A DNA stretch of 64,000 bases from Alphaproteobacteria bacterium (GTDB taxonomy: Bacteria > Pseudomonadota > Alphaproteobacteria > Rhodobacterales > Rhodobacteraceae), in the NCBI GenBank assembly GCA_030425145.1, contig JAUHVK010000002.1:174591-238590 (forward strand), written 5' to 3'. Every line of letters begins with the position of its first letter. Within the stretch, counting starts at the first letter, position 1. The notes under the pieces were generated by a model. The model saw only the letters and a program-made list of their open reading frames with translations, was not told where the DNA came from and searched no databases. The translations under genes and the position numbers were made by a program. Below, piece after piece: positions 47,005 to 55,218 of the stretch.

Positions 47005-47790
47005 ATGACTGACAAGATTATCACTGAGCAATCAGGCGAAACCGCCCGCATCATCTTTAACCAACCCGAAAAGCGTAACGCTGTTTCGCTTGAGATGTGG
47101 GAGGCTGTCGAAGAGGCTGCGACGCGCTTTGCGAATGATCCATCGGTGCGGATTCTGATCTTGTCCGGCGCTGGCGGCAAAGCCTTCGTCTCGGGCGCGG
47201 ATATTTCGAAATTCGAAAGCGAACGCGCCACCCAAGAAGGCGTTGCGCACTACAACGCGACCACCAAGCGTGTCTACGACCTGATCGCAAGTTTTGCGAA
47301 ACCGACCATCGCGCAGATCGACGGCTTCTGCGTGGGCGGCGGCGTGGCTCTGTCCTTGTGTTGCGATATCCGCATTTGCGGTAAAGGTTCGCAATTCGCG
47401 GTTCCCGCTGCGAAGCTGGGTCTCGGGTATCCCTTCCCCGGCCTCAAGCGCTTGGTTGACGTGGTTGGCCCCTCCTTTGCCAAGGAAATCTTCTACACCG
47501 CTCGCCGTTTCGACGCCGAAGAGGCGCGGATCATGGGGCTGGTCAATCGCGTTGTGGACGACGCCTCCGTGCGCGATGCAGCCGATGAGATGGCCGCCAT
47601 GATTGCGGCGAATGCTCCGCTGACGGTTGGCTCGGTGAAATATATTGTGGGCGAGGTGCTAAAGCCCGAAAGCGAGCGCGATCTGGAAGAATGCGACCGT
47701 CGGGTCAAGGCGTGCTTTGACAGCCAGGACTATATCGAAGGCCGCCGCGCCTTTCTTGAAAAGCGCACCGCCAAGTTCGTGGGCGCCTGA
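47005..47790 (+). CDS. Crotonase-fold protein lacking both hydratase glutamates
   Basis: A 261-residue enoyl-CoA hydratase/isomerase superfamily member. The oxyanion-hole region AFVSGADI (residues 60-67) and GFCVGGGVALSLCCD are clear. The two catalytic glutamates of hydratases are alanine: A115 (GGGVALS) and A135 (FAVPAAKLG). A tyrosine at 142 (LGLGYPFPG) aligns with the active-site tyrosine of E. coli methylmalonyl-CoA decarboxylase. A decarboxylase or other lyase acting on a malonyl-type CoA is therefore more likely than a hydratase. ATG 47005 chosen; coupled to the thioesterase. Confidence 0.88.
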   Translation: MTDKIITEQSGETARIIFNQPEKRNAVSLEMWEAVEEAATRFANDPSVRILILSGAGGKAFVSGADISKFESERATQEGVAHYNATTKRVYDLIASFAKPTIAQIDGFCVGGGVALSLCCDIRICGKGSQFAVPAAKLGLGYPFPGLKRLVDVVGPSFAKEIFYTARRFDAEEARIMGLVNRVVDDASVRDAADEMAAMIAANAPLTVGSVKYIVGEVLKPESERDLEECDRRVKACFDSQDYIEGRRAFLEKRTAKFVGA

Positions 47791-48254
47791 TGCCAGAGGA
47801 CAAGCCGAAGCGTTTAGACGAGGCGACACTCCGCGCACATTTGGAAACTGCGATTGCGGACCACGCGCAAGAATTTGAGACCTTCTTTCTTGCGCGTTTC
47901 CTCGACCTTTCGTTTTCCTATCTGCCTGAAGACGCACCGGACGCCGAAAAAGAGGTTTGCCGGATCACCTTTCCGGTGACGGACCTTGTCCGCAATCCCC
48001 AAGGGTCGCTCCACGGCGGCGCCATGGCGACGGTCATGGACATATCCATGGGCCACCTTGTGAAAAAGGTCGCTGGCCCGGGCGCGACAATCGAGATCAA
48101 GGTGCAGTATATGCGCCCCGTCGTCTCGGGCATTGCAACCTGCGAAGGTCGTTTTCTCCGTCGGGGACGGCAACTGTCGTTCATGGAAAGCCAGATCTTT
48201 GATGCCGATGGCAAACTGGCGGCACATGCAACGGCGACGTGGAAGATGCCCTGA
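47790..48254 (+). CDS. PaaI-type hotdog thioesterase
   Basis: A 154-residue hotdog-fold acyl-CoA thioesterase. The family motif SLHGGAMATVMDISMGHL carries the HGG turn and the catalytic aspartate. It overlaps the crotonase stop by one base (TGATG), so the products are made together. It probably releases the free acid after the crotonase step or rescues CoA. Confidence 0.88.
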   Translation: MPEDKPKRLDEATLRAHLETAIADHAQEFETFFLARFLDLSFSYLPEDAPDAEKEVCRITFPVTDLVRNPQGSLHGGAMATVMDISMGHLVKKVAGPGATIEIKVQYMRPVVSGIATCEGRFLRRGRQLSFMESQIFDADGKLAAHATATWKMP

Positions 48255-48271
48255 CGGCTGGTCGTCGCTCC

Positions 48272-49297
48272 CTAACCCGCACCTGCAAGGGCTTCGATCT
48301 CGTCTATAAGCCCCTGCGGAAATTCCATCCCTTGATCCATGGCTGATCGCAACCGTGCCAAGGCCCGGGAACCCGGTAGCCTAGCCGGTTTGTCCGGATC
48401 GATGGGAACGGTCGTTTCGATCAATCTGCGTGCGTTCGCAAGCCGTGTGCTGCGCTCTTCCGGTTCCGTCAGTGCGTCTGCGTTCACCAGCATCAGCATC
48501 TGGCCAAGGTTCTGGGGTTCGCCCGGGTTGTTCGCCGCGTTTGGGATTTCGCTCAGCATCGCAGACCCCGACAAGGTAGACGCCATCAGATCAAGGCAAA
48601 GGGCAAGATTGGCGCCTTTGTCGCCGCCGATCGCCAACATCAGCCCCTCGAGAGCCTGAGCAGGATCCGTTGTGGGATGTCCGTTCGCATCGGACGCCCA
48701 GGTTTCAGGTATGGATTGCCCGGCCTTCTGGGCGGCCCGAACTCGCGACCGCGAAACAACCGACAGCGCCATATCAAGAAGCACGTGATCGCCATCAGGG
48801 TCCGGGATTGCGAGGCCAAGGGGATTGTTGCCGATACGTGCACTCCGCCCTCCGGCGGGTGCGATCATCGGCGCTGTGTTCGTCGTGACAAATGCCGCAA
48901 AACCCGCTTCGGCAGCGAGATACAGATACGGCGCGAGTGCCCCGACATGCCCGGAACCCCCGACAAAAACCGCCCCCACACCGCACGAGCTGGCGGAAGT
49001 AATCGCTTCGGTCAGTGCGGACTGCATCACGGCGGGACCCAGACCATTCGCTCCATCGACGCGGCACAGCGCTGGCAGAAGCCGGGTCACTGCCCCGCAG
49101 GCCGTCGGGTCAATCCCCCCTGCCCTGATACGCCCAACATAATCGGTGACCCGTCCAAGCCCGTGAGTGGTGATCCCCATGGCTTCCGCAAGCACGAGGA
49201 TTTCTGCAGCTGCTTCTGCCTGCTTAGGCGGGACGCCGGCGGCGACAAAGGCCTTTACGGCCAGTGTCGTCGCGGCAGCAAGGCTCAGACGGCCCAA
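48272..49297 (-). CDS. Ldh2-type (YlbC/YiaK/ureidoglycolate) NAD(P) dehydrogenase
   Basis: A 341-residue malate/L-lactate dehydrogenase family 2 protein. Typical parts are EAMGITTHGLGRVTDYV, the catalytic histidine in VGGSGHVGALAPYLYLA, APAGGRSARIGNNPLGLAIP and GDKGANLALCLDLMASTLSG. It oxidises a 2-hydroxy acid or reduces a 2-keto acid. No ATG is available near the tctA junction; TTG at 49297 has GGAGGG nine bases upstream and begins LGRLSLAAAT, so I use it. Downstream of tctCBA in the same operon. Confidence 0.85.
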   Translation of the reverse strand: MGRLSLAAATTLAVKAFVAAGVPPKQAEAAAEILVLAEAMGITTHGLGRVTDYVGRIRAGGIDPTACGAVTRLLPALCRVDGANGLGPAVMQSALTEAITSASSCGVGAVFVGGSGHVGALAPYLYLAAEAGFAAFVTTNTAPMIAPAGGRSARIGNNPLGLAIPDPDGDHVLLDMALSVVSRSRVRAAQKAGQSIPETWASDANGHPTTDPAQALEGLMLAIGGDKGANLALCLDLMASTLSGSAMLSEIPNAANNPGEPQNLGQMLMLVNADALTEPEERSTRLANARRLIETTVPIDPDKPARLPGSRALARLRSAMDQGMEFPQGLIDEIEALAGAG

Positions 49298-49301
49298 GGC
49301 C

Positions 49302-50825
49302 TCACCCTCCGGCCTGTTCGACCTTTTTCGCCCGGGACCCCATACGGCCGAGAAGCGGCAGCAGCACCACCAGCGCAATTGTGACCGCGATGATCCACAG
49401 CGACGGTGTTCGTTCGACGAAGATCATGAAAGATCCCCGCGAGATCGTGAGTGTCTGGCGTAATGCCTCTTCAGCCAACGGTCCCAGCACCAAGGCAAGA
49501 ACCAAGGCAGCAGGTGAAAATCCGTATAGACGCATGAAGAAGCCAACAATCCCCGCGGCAAACATCAGGTAGGTCTCAACAAAGCTTGCGTGGACGCTGA
49601 ACGTGCCCATGGCGCAAATCACGACCACGATGGGGCCAAGCACGCGGTACGGCACTTTTATAAGCTGCACGAAAAGCGGGATCGCAAAGATGTTGATCGC
49701 CAGAAGCGCCATGTTTCCCAGATACATGGAGGCAATCAGACCCCAGGCCAGTTCCGGGTTCTGCTGCATGAACAGCGGTCCGGGGCGCAGCCCCCACAAA
49801 AGGAACGCAGCCAGCAGAACTGCCGTAGACGCAGACCCGGGAATGCCGAGCGTCAGAAGCGGGATCATGGCACCAGACGAAGCCGCGTTGTTTGCAGTCT
49901 CGGGAGCCACAAGACCCGCCATCTCGCCCTTGCCGAACTTTTCCGGCGTGGGCGAAAGCGACCGTTCCATGGAATAGGCCATGAGCGACGCGATGGTTGC
50001 CCCTGCCCCGGGAATGACGCCGACGACAAATCCAAGGATCGATCCTCTGACCATGGTGAACTTGGTCGAAATCCAATCCTGAGCCGTTGGCCAAAACCGT
50101 TCTTCCTTGTCGTATTGAACGATGGAGCCCGTACCTGTTTTGTGCAGTCCGCAGTAGAAGGCGAAGAAAAGCTCGCCAAGGCCGAAGAGACCGATGGCGA
50201 TCGGGATGAAATAGATGCCGCCAATCAGTTCCGCTGATCCAAACGTGTAGCGCCCCTGCCCCGTTTCGAGGTCCACGCCGACCGTCCCCAAGGCAAATCC
50301 GATCAGTGCCGAAATCACACCGAGCTTCCAATTGGTGCCGATCATCATGATCAGCGTCAGCATCCCCATCACTGCGAGAAGGAAATACTCCGGTGGTCCG
50401 AAACTGCGCGAAACCTGACTGAATAGCGGGGCGAGGATGGTGATGAGGATCACGCCAACGGTGCCGCCAACAAAAGACGCCGCCGCCTGCATGACCAGCG
50501 CGGGACCAGCGCGGCCGTTCTTGGCCAATGGGAAGCCGTCAAATGTACTTGCGACCGTTGCGCTTTCGCCGGGCGTGTTCAGCAGGATCGACGTAATCGT
50601 GCCGCCATACATCGCACCATAATAGATCGCGGCCAGCATCATGATGGCGCCGATCGGATCCATGCCAAAGGTGACCGGAAGAAGGATCGCAAGACCCGCC
50701 GAAGGCCCAAAGCCGGGAATGACCCCGACGACCATTCCGACCAATGCGCCGATCAGAAGATAGAGCATGTTGATCGGCGTGATAGCGACCGAAAGCCCCA
50801 TCACCAGATCCGAGAAGATGTCCAT
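49302..50825 (-). CDS. tctA: Tripartite tricarboxylate transporter large permease
   Basis: A 507-residue TctA permease with about 11-12 membrane segments. Conserved stretches are VIPGFGPSAGLAILLPVTFGMDP, YYGAMYGGTITSILLNTPG and TLGIPGSASTAVLLAAFLLWGLRPGP, each a family hallmark. Sodium- or proton-driven uptake of a carboxylate delivered by TctC. GGGAGC precedes the ATG. Confidence 0.94.
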   Translation of the reverse strand: MDIFSDLVMGLSVAITPINMLYLLIGALVGMVVGVIPGFGPSAGLAILLPVTFGMDPIGAIMMLAAIYYGAMYGGTITSILLNTPGESATVASTFDGFPLAKNGRAGPALVMQAAASFVGGTVGVILITILAPLFSQVSRSFGPPEYFLLAVMGMLTLIMMIGTNWKLGVISALIGFALGTVGVDLETGQGRYTFGSAELIGGIYFIPIAIGLFGLGELFFAFYCGLHKTGTGSIVQYDKEERFWPTAQDWISTKFTMVRGSILGFVVGVIPGAGATIASLMAYSMERSLSPTPEKFGKGEMAGLVAPETANNAASSGAMIPLLTLGIPGSASTAVLLAAFLLWGLRPGPLFMQQNPELAWGLIASMYLGNMALLAINIFAIPLFVQLIKVPYRVLGPIVVVICAMGTFSVHASFVETYLMFAAGIVGFFMRLYGFSPAALVLALVLGPLAEEALRQTLTISRGSFMIFVERTPSLWIIAVTIALVVLLPLLGRMGSRAKKVEQAGG

Positions 50826-50871
50826 CCAGTTTGCTCCCTCGTGCGTGGCGCCGGTGGCACCATTTTAGTTA

Positions 50872-51318
50872 TTAAATGGGTAGTGCGAACAGCGCCGGCG
50901 GCATACTGGCGTTCAGCACCTTGTCGAAAAGGAAGTAGATCCCAACCGGAACAAGGACTGCAATGAGTAGGTTCTGCATGAGCCGCCCGCGGTTCAGATG
51001 CGCCAGTGTAACCACCAGGAACAGCGCGGTCGCCACATAGCCCCCAAAGAGCCGCAGAAGAACTGCGTAGCAAAGCGCAAGAGCGACGAGAAACCCAAAT
51101 TCCCGCCACTGCTCCGCACTGCCTTCCTGGAGCTGTTTGTTTCGGAGTTCCTCAAAGATAGCCAATAGCGTGATGACGATGCCTGACACACCAATGACCC
51201 GCGGGAAAAACCCCGGCCCAAGTCTGCCGGTGCGCGTCATGAAGTTCAGGTCCATGAAGGCGATATAAGCGTAGAAAATCGCACCACCGAGGAGAGCGAC
51301 CAGGAACAGTACGCGCAT
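50872..51318 (-). CDS. tctB: Tripartite tricarboxylate transporter small subunit
   Basis: A 148-residue TctB protein with four hydrophobic segments and the family pattern GRLGPGFFPRVIG near residue 32. AGGAAG precedes the ATG. Separated from tctC by a stem-loop (51342-51371) and from tctA by 46 bases. Confidence 0.9.
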   Translation of the reverse strand: MRVLFLVALLGGAIFYAYIAFMDLNFMTRTGRLGPGFFPRVIGVSGIVITLLAIFEELRNKQLQEGSAEQWREFGFLVALALCYAVLLRLFGGYVATALFLVVTLAHLNRGRLMQNLLIAVLVPVGIYFLFDKVLNASMPPALFALPI

Positions 51319-51341
51319 TTGCGACGCTTCCTATTACAGTG

Positions 51342-51371
51342 GGGCCGGTCGAAGAACGCCACGACCGGCCC
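51342..51371 (-). promoter_or_regulatory. Stem-loop between tctC and tctB
   Basis: A perfect 10-bp inverted repeat (GGGCCGGTCG / CGACCGGCCC) with a 10-base loop begins 18 bases after the tctC stop. There is no T-run. It is likely to favour tctC mRNA over tctBA. Confidence 0.7.
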
Positions 51372-51389
51372 ATTTGAGTTGGGATGGGC

Positions 51390-52382
51390 TTACTTGATCG
51401 CGCCAACCTGTTTCAGAACTTCGCGGAACCCGTTCTTGGTGTTGCCAAGGAAAGTCCGGAAGTCTTCACCGTAGATGACGGTGGGGGTCAGCGTATTGCT
51501 TTCAATGTAAAATGCCCATTCAGGTGTCTCGACAACCTTTTTCATGGTCTCAATCCACCAATCCCGTGCTTCGGCTGGCGCGTCGGGGGCAAGGATCAGA
51601 CCGCGCGGCATCGATACGCCGATGTCATGGCCGACTTCGCCCATCGTCGGTACACCTTCGAGCGCGGCGGGAACATTCTGCCCCGAGAAGACCAGCGGAC
51701 GCAGGTCACCGGATTCGATCAAACCAAGGATCTCGCCCGGGTTACCGACCATAGCATCAAGCGCCTGCGACAGGAGTGCGGTTGTCTGTTCCGACATCGA
51801 GTTGAAGGACACATAGTCGAATTCGAATCCAGCCTTCTGCGCAAAAAGCGTCGGAACGATGAAGTCAACGTTCACGGTACCCGTACCGCCGATCGTGATC
51901 GGGTTTTCCTTCGCATTCGCGATGAACTGGTCGATATTCTGGATCTCGGACGAACCATTCACGACCAGCACGAGGTCATCGGTCGCAAGCAACGCAACCG
52001 GCGTGAAGTCTTCCGGCTGCCAAGGCGTGTCTGCCTGCAGCGGAGTTGTCACGAAGCTGCCCGACGTGGTCGAAATGCCATAGCCACTGCCCGACTGATT
52101 GAAGAGGTAGCCCCAGCCGACAGCACCCGACCCACCGGCCCGGTTCTCGGCTTTAATCTCGCCAGGGTACAGATCGTACTTGCCCAGAATATCAATGATG
52201 GTCCGGGCCATGATGTCGTTGCCGCCGCCGGGACCGAATGCGATGGTCCAGTCGAGTGTTTCACTCGATGACGGGTACTCTTGCGAACTTGCCTCTGTCG
52301 CGAAGGCAAATGGCGAAGCAACCACCGCAGCCAAGAGCGTTCCGAGCAGATACGATTGGCCTTTTTTGAACGTTATTGTCAT
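51390..52382 (-). CDS. tctC: Tripartite tricarboxylate transporter binding protein
   Basis: A 330-residue periplasmic Bug/TctC-family receptor. It has a signal peptide to about residue 33, then WTIAFGPGGGNDIMARTI, the conserved glycine-rich carboxylate-binding loop, ENRAGGSGAVGWGYL, and GGTGTVN. The ligand is unknown; family members bind di- and tricarboxylates, amides and aromatic acids. It begins 11 bases after the split GntR gene. Confidence 0.92.
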   Translation of the reverse strand: MTITFKKGQSYLLGTLLAAVVASPFAFATEASSQEYPSSSETLDWTIAFGPGGGNDIMARTIIDILGKYDLYPGEIKAENRAGGSGAVGWGYLFNQSGSGYGISTTSGSFVTTPLQADTPWQPEDFTPVALLATDDLVLVVNGSSEIQNIDQFIANAKENPITIGGTGTVNVDFIVPTLFAQKAGFEFDYVSFNSMSEQTTALLSQALDAMVGNPGEILGLIESGDLRPLVFSGQNVPAALEGVPTMGEVGHDIGVSMPRGLILAPDAPAEARDWWIETMKKVVETPEWAFYIESNTLTPTVIYGEDFRTFLGNTKNGFREVLKQVGAIK

Positions 52383-52393
52383 TATCTTCCTCC

Positions 52394-53154
52394 CTAGGTT
52401 GATCTTGTGAGCGCGACATCAATGTCGCGCGTGTCCGATTTGTGACGGGCCCAAGGCTCGTCCACGCCGATCCCAAAGGTCCGCAGTCGTTCCTCCAACC
52501 GACGCTTCCCGTTCAGGTGATGTCCCGAGCCGGCACACCGCGCCGCCTGCACGTCGCGCGCTTCGATGGCGGTCACGATTTTATCGTGCTCGGAATTAGA
52601 TACCGCCAGCGACTCTTGCCCTGACAGCACCCTATGCCGAAAAAGACGGACTTCCTTTCCAAGCGCGATATACAGCGCCCCGGCACGTCCTGTTTCGGGA
52701 TACGCTGCAATGCGGTCATGGAATTCGAGGTTCAGGGCAAAGTATCCCTCTTGGTCCCCGACGGTCAGCGCACGGTCCATGCAATCGACGAAGTCGCGCA
52801 ATTCACGCAAGATCGACTCGCTGGCACATTCGGCAACCCGCGCACAAAGATAGCCAGCTATCATCGCGCGGAGATCGTACAATTCCAGAACGTCGGTGAC
52901 AGACAGCTCCCGAACAAAGGCACCCCGGTTGGCAACCGTCGTCACAAAACATCGCGCTCAAGCGAACGGGCCGCTTCGCGAACCGGCGCACGGCTGACGC
53001 CCATCTGTTCAGCCAGAGTGTATTCGTTAAGGTGTTCCCCGGCCCCCACTTCGCCGCAGAGGATCATCCTCTCAAGCTCATCGCGCACCTCGACAACCAG
53101 CGACCGTTTGCGGCGGCGCTCGAAGTTTTCGCGTATGTCCCCGTTCGAACTCAT
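52394..53154 (-). pseudogene. GntR/FadR-family regulator split by a one-base deletion
   Basis: The DNA-binding part (stop at 52942-52944) and the FCD ligand domain (frame open from 52945) are in different frames. Adding one G in the GATGTTTT run near 52946-52953 restores SLERDGFVTTVANRG, which aligns without gaps to the intact paralogue at 44938-45636. A GTG overlapping the stop (GTGA) could restart translation, so two separate polypeptides are possible. Located upstream of tctCBA-ldh and divergent from an SDR gene. Sequencing error is an alternative explanation. Confidence 0.82.
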
Positions 53155-53182
53155 GCGCCAAAAACACGGCAAGGATTGTCGA

Positions 53183-53203
53183 TTGTCAACATTATTCTGT
53201 TGA
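53183..53203. promoter_or_regulatory. Candidate operator of the split GntR regulator
   Basis: TCAACA (53186-53191) and TGTTGA (53198-53203) form a perfect inverted repeat with a six-base spacer. The left arm is part of TTGTCAACA (53183-53191), which is also found ahead of the paralogous regulator at 45664. Placed in the divergent region before the SDR gene. Confidence 0.55.
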
Positions 53204-53329
53204 TTGATGGCAATGCGCTGACTAGAAGTTAAAGGCCTCGCGTTTAAGGGTGACGCTGAGCCCGCTCAGGTCTGGCTTTCTCATCAAAGCTCTGCGAGCA
53301 GAACTGTAACATGATGGAGCATCACCGGA

Positions 53330-54070
53330 ATGATCGAACAGACGCTTGCCGGACGGACGGCCTTTGTTTCTGGCTCAGGCATCAACATCGGGCGCGGTAT
53401 CGCCATCCGACTGGCGGAACTGGGATGCAACGTGGTAGTGAACGGATCGCGCGACAAAGCAGCTTGTCGTGAGACTGCGTCTCTTGCGCAAAAAGCCGGT
53501 GCCGAGGTTCTTGTCGCCATGGGTGACATGAGTCGTGCGGAGGATGTGAAGCGCGTCGCAGATGCAGCATTGGAACGTTTTGGTGGCGTCGACATTCTTG
53601 TCAACAACGCAGCCCGCCGCCCCCACAAGCCTTTCCTCGAACTGACGGACGAGGACTGGGACAGCGTTGTAGATGTCGCGCTGACAGGGTCATTTCGCAC
53701 ATCCCGTGCTTTCCTGCCCGGAATGGTCGACAGAGGCTGGGGTCGCATCATCAATTTTGCCGGTATGAAAGCGATGCGGGGCTATTTCGAAGGTGCCCCG
53801 ATTTCGGCCGCCAAACACGGTGTCCTGGGATTGACGAAAGCCCTGTCACGGGAATTCGCTCCCAAAGGGATCACTGCGAACATCATCTCTCCGGGTCAGA
53901 TCCGCAAAGACGGAGAAGCGGAGGACAATCCCAAACGTACCGGGTCCATTCCTGCCGGTTTCCTTGGCGCCCCAGACGACATTGCTGCGGTTGTCGGGTT
54001 TCTTGCATCTCCCGAGGCGCGGTTTGTAACCGGCCAGATGATTGCCGTGAACGGTGGCGAGGAAACCTGA
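53330..54070 (+). CDS. SDR-fold protein lacking the catalytic tyrosine
   Basis: A 246-residue short-chain dehydrogenase-like protein. The cofactor motif SGSGINIGRGIA and ILVNNAARR are intact. In the active site the YxxxK tyrosine is isoleucine (I158 in APISAAKHG, K162 kept), and the usual catalytic serine position is G145 (INFAGMK). This means a different mechanism, or a non-redox or regulatory role. First gene of a plus-strand unit with AbrB-like and enolase-superfamily genes. GGAG lies before ATG 53330. Confidence 0.85.
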   Translation: MIEQTLAGRTAFVSGSGINIGRGIAIRLAELGCNVVVNGSRDKAACRETASLAQKAGAEVLVAMGDMSRAEDVKRVADAALERFGGVDILVNNAARRPHKPFLELTDEDWDSVVDVALTGSFRTSRAFLPGMVDRGWGRIINFAGMKAMRGYFEGAPISAAKHGVLGLTKALSREFAPKGITANIISPGQIRKDGEAEDNPKRTGSIPAGFLGAPDDIAAVVGFLASPEARFVTGQMIAVNGGEET

Positions 54071-54117
54071 CCCGAAACGCAATCAAGCCATAGCGCAACA
54101 GAAAGCAGGGACGCGAC

Positions 54118-55218
54118 ATGACCGCCAAGACCCCCGGCGTCAGCGAGGTGTTCCGAAAGGCATTCACCTTCGCAGTCGGCATTGGCGGTGTCGTCGTCTT
54201 CTGGGCGCTAGGGATGCCCCTTCCCTTTCTGCTCGGTCCGCTGTTCGGCTGCCTGCTGGCAGCGCTCATGCGCCTGCCCGTCACCAAGGCAGGCAAAATC
54301 GGCGTGATCATGCGTACCGTTCTTGGTGTCGCAATCGGTACATCCATCACGCCCGAAGTGGTGGGTCGGATGCCTCAGATGGCGGCATCGCTTAGCCTCG
54401 TACCCGTCGGCGTGATGCTCACCGCGCTGATCGGCTTTCCGTTTTTCCGCAAGGTCTATCACTACGACGTGGCCACCTCGTGGTATGCCGCTATGCCCGG
54501 CGGGTTGCAGGAAATGGTGCTGTTCGGCAAGGAAGCTGGTGCAAATGTACGTGCACTGACGCTGATTCATGCGACGCGTCTGATGATTATCGTCCTGATA
54601 GCGCCCGTAGTCCTCACGCAGTATTTCGACGCCGAACTCGACAACCCAATCGGCGCACCTGCGGCCACCCTGCCCTTGCATGAGATGGCAATCATGGCCG
54701 TCGCCGCCATCGCGGGCTGGAAAGGAGCCGAGCGGATTGGTCTGTTCGGCGCGTCAATTATTGGCCCAATGCTTCTGGCCGCCGCGCTGTCGCTGACAGG
54801 CGTCATCCACCACCGTCCCCCGGCAGAGGCAATCCTCGCAGCACAGTTCTTCATCGGCATCGGGCTTGGTGCGGGCTATGTCGGGGTGACATTGAAGGAA
54901 ATCCGCCGAGACGTGGTGGCGGGTGTCATCTTTGTCGTCATCGTTGCGTGCCTTGCGGCAATCCTGGCGGAAGTGGTGATCTTCTTCGAACTCGTCCCAC
55001 CGGTAGACGGGTTTCTTGCCTTTGCGCCCGCCGGACAGGCCGAAATGGCCGTACTCGCCATCGTGGTCGGAGCTGATCTGGGCTATGTCGTGCTGCATCA
55101 CGTTGCGCGGGTCTTTTTGATCATCACCTGTGCGCCGATCGCCTCGCGGCTGGCAGGCGTCAAACGCGGCGCATCTGCAACCGAAAAACCCAAAGATCAA
55201 TCGGCAGGAAAGACATGA
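54118..55218 (+). CDS. AbrB-family membrane protein (Gate-like, putative transporter)
   Basis: A 366-residue polytopic protein with about 10 membrane helices arranged as two repeats, each carrying a glycine/alanine-rich turn (MPLPFLLGPLFGCLL; LFGASIIGPMLLAAAL) and an AMPGGLQEM / APAGQAEMAVLA element. This is the AbrB (PF05145-type) family, often found beside TctA transporters; its function is poorly known and a role in export or uptake of organic acids is suspected. Overlaps the next gene by four bases. Confidence 0.84.
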   Translation: MTAKTPGVSEVFRKAFTFAVGIGGVVVFWALGMPLPFLLGPLFGCLLAALMRLPVTKAGKIGVIMRTVLGVAIGTSITPEVVGRMPQMAASLSLVPVGVMLTALIGFPFFRKVYHYDVATSWYAAMPGGLQEMVLFGKEAGANVRALTLIHATRLMIIVLIAPVVLTQYFDAELDNPIGAPAATLPLHEMAIMAVAAIAGWKGAERIGLFGASIIGPMLLAAALSLTGVIHHRPPAEAILAAQFFIGIGLGAGYVGVTLKEIRRDVVAGVIFVVIVACLAAILAEVVIFFELVPPVDGFLAFAPAGQAEMAVLAIVVGADLGYVVLHHVARVFLIITCAPIASRLAGVKRGASATEKPKDQSAGKT

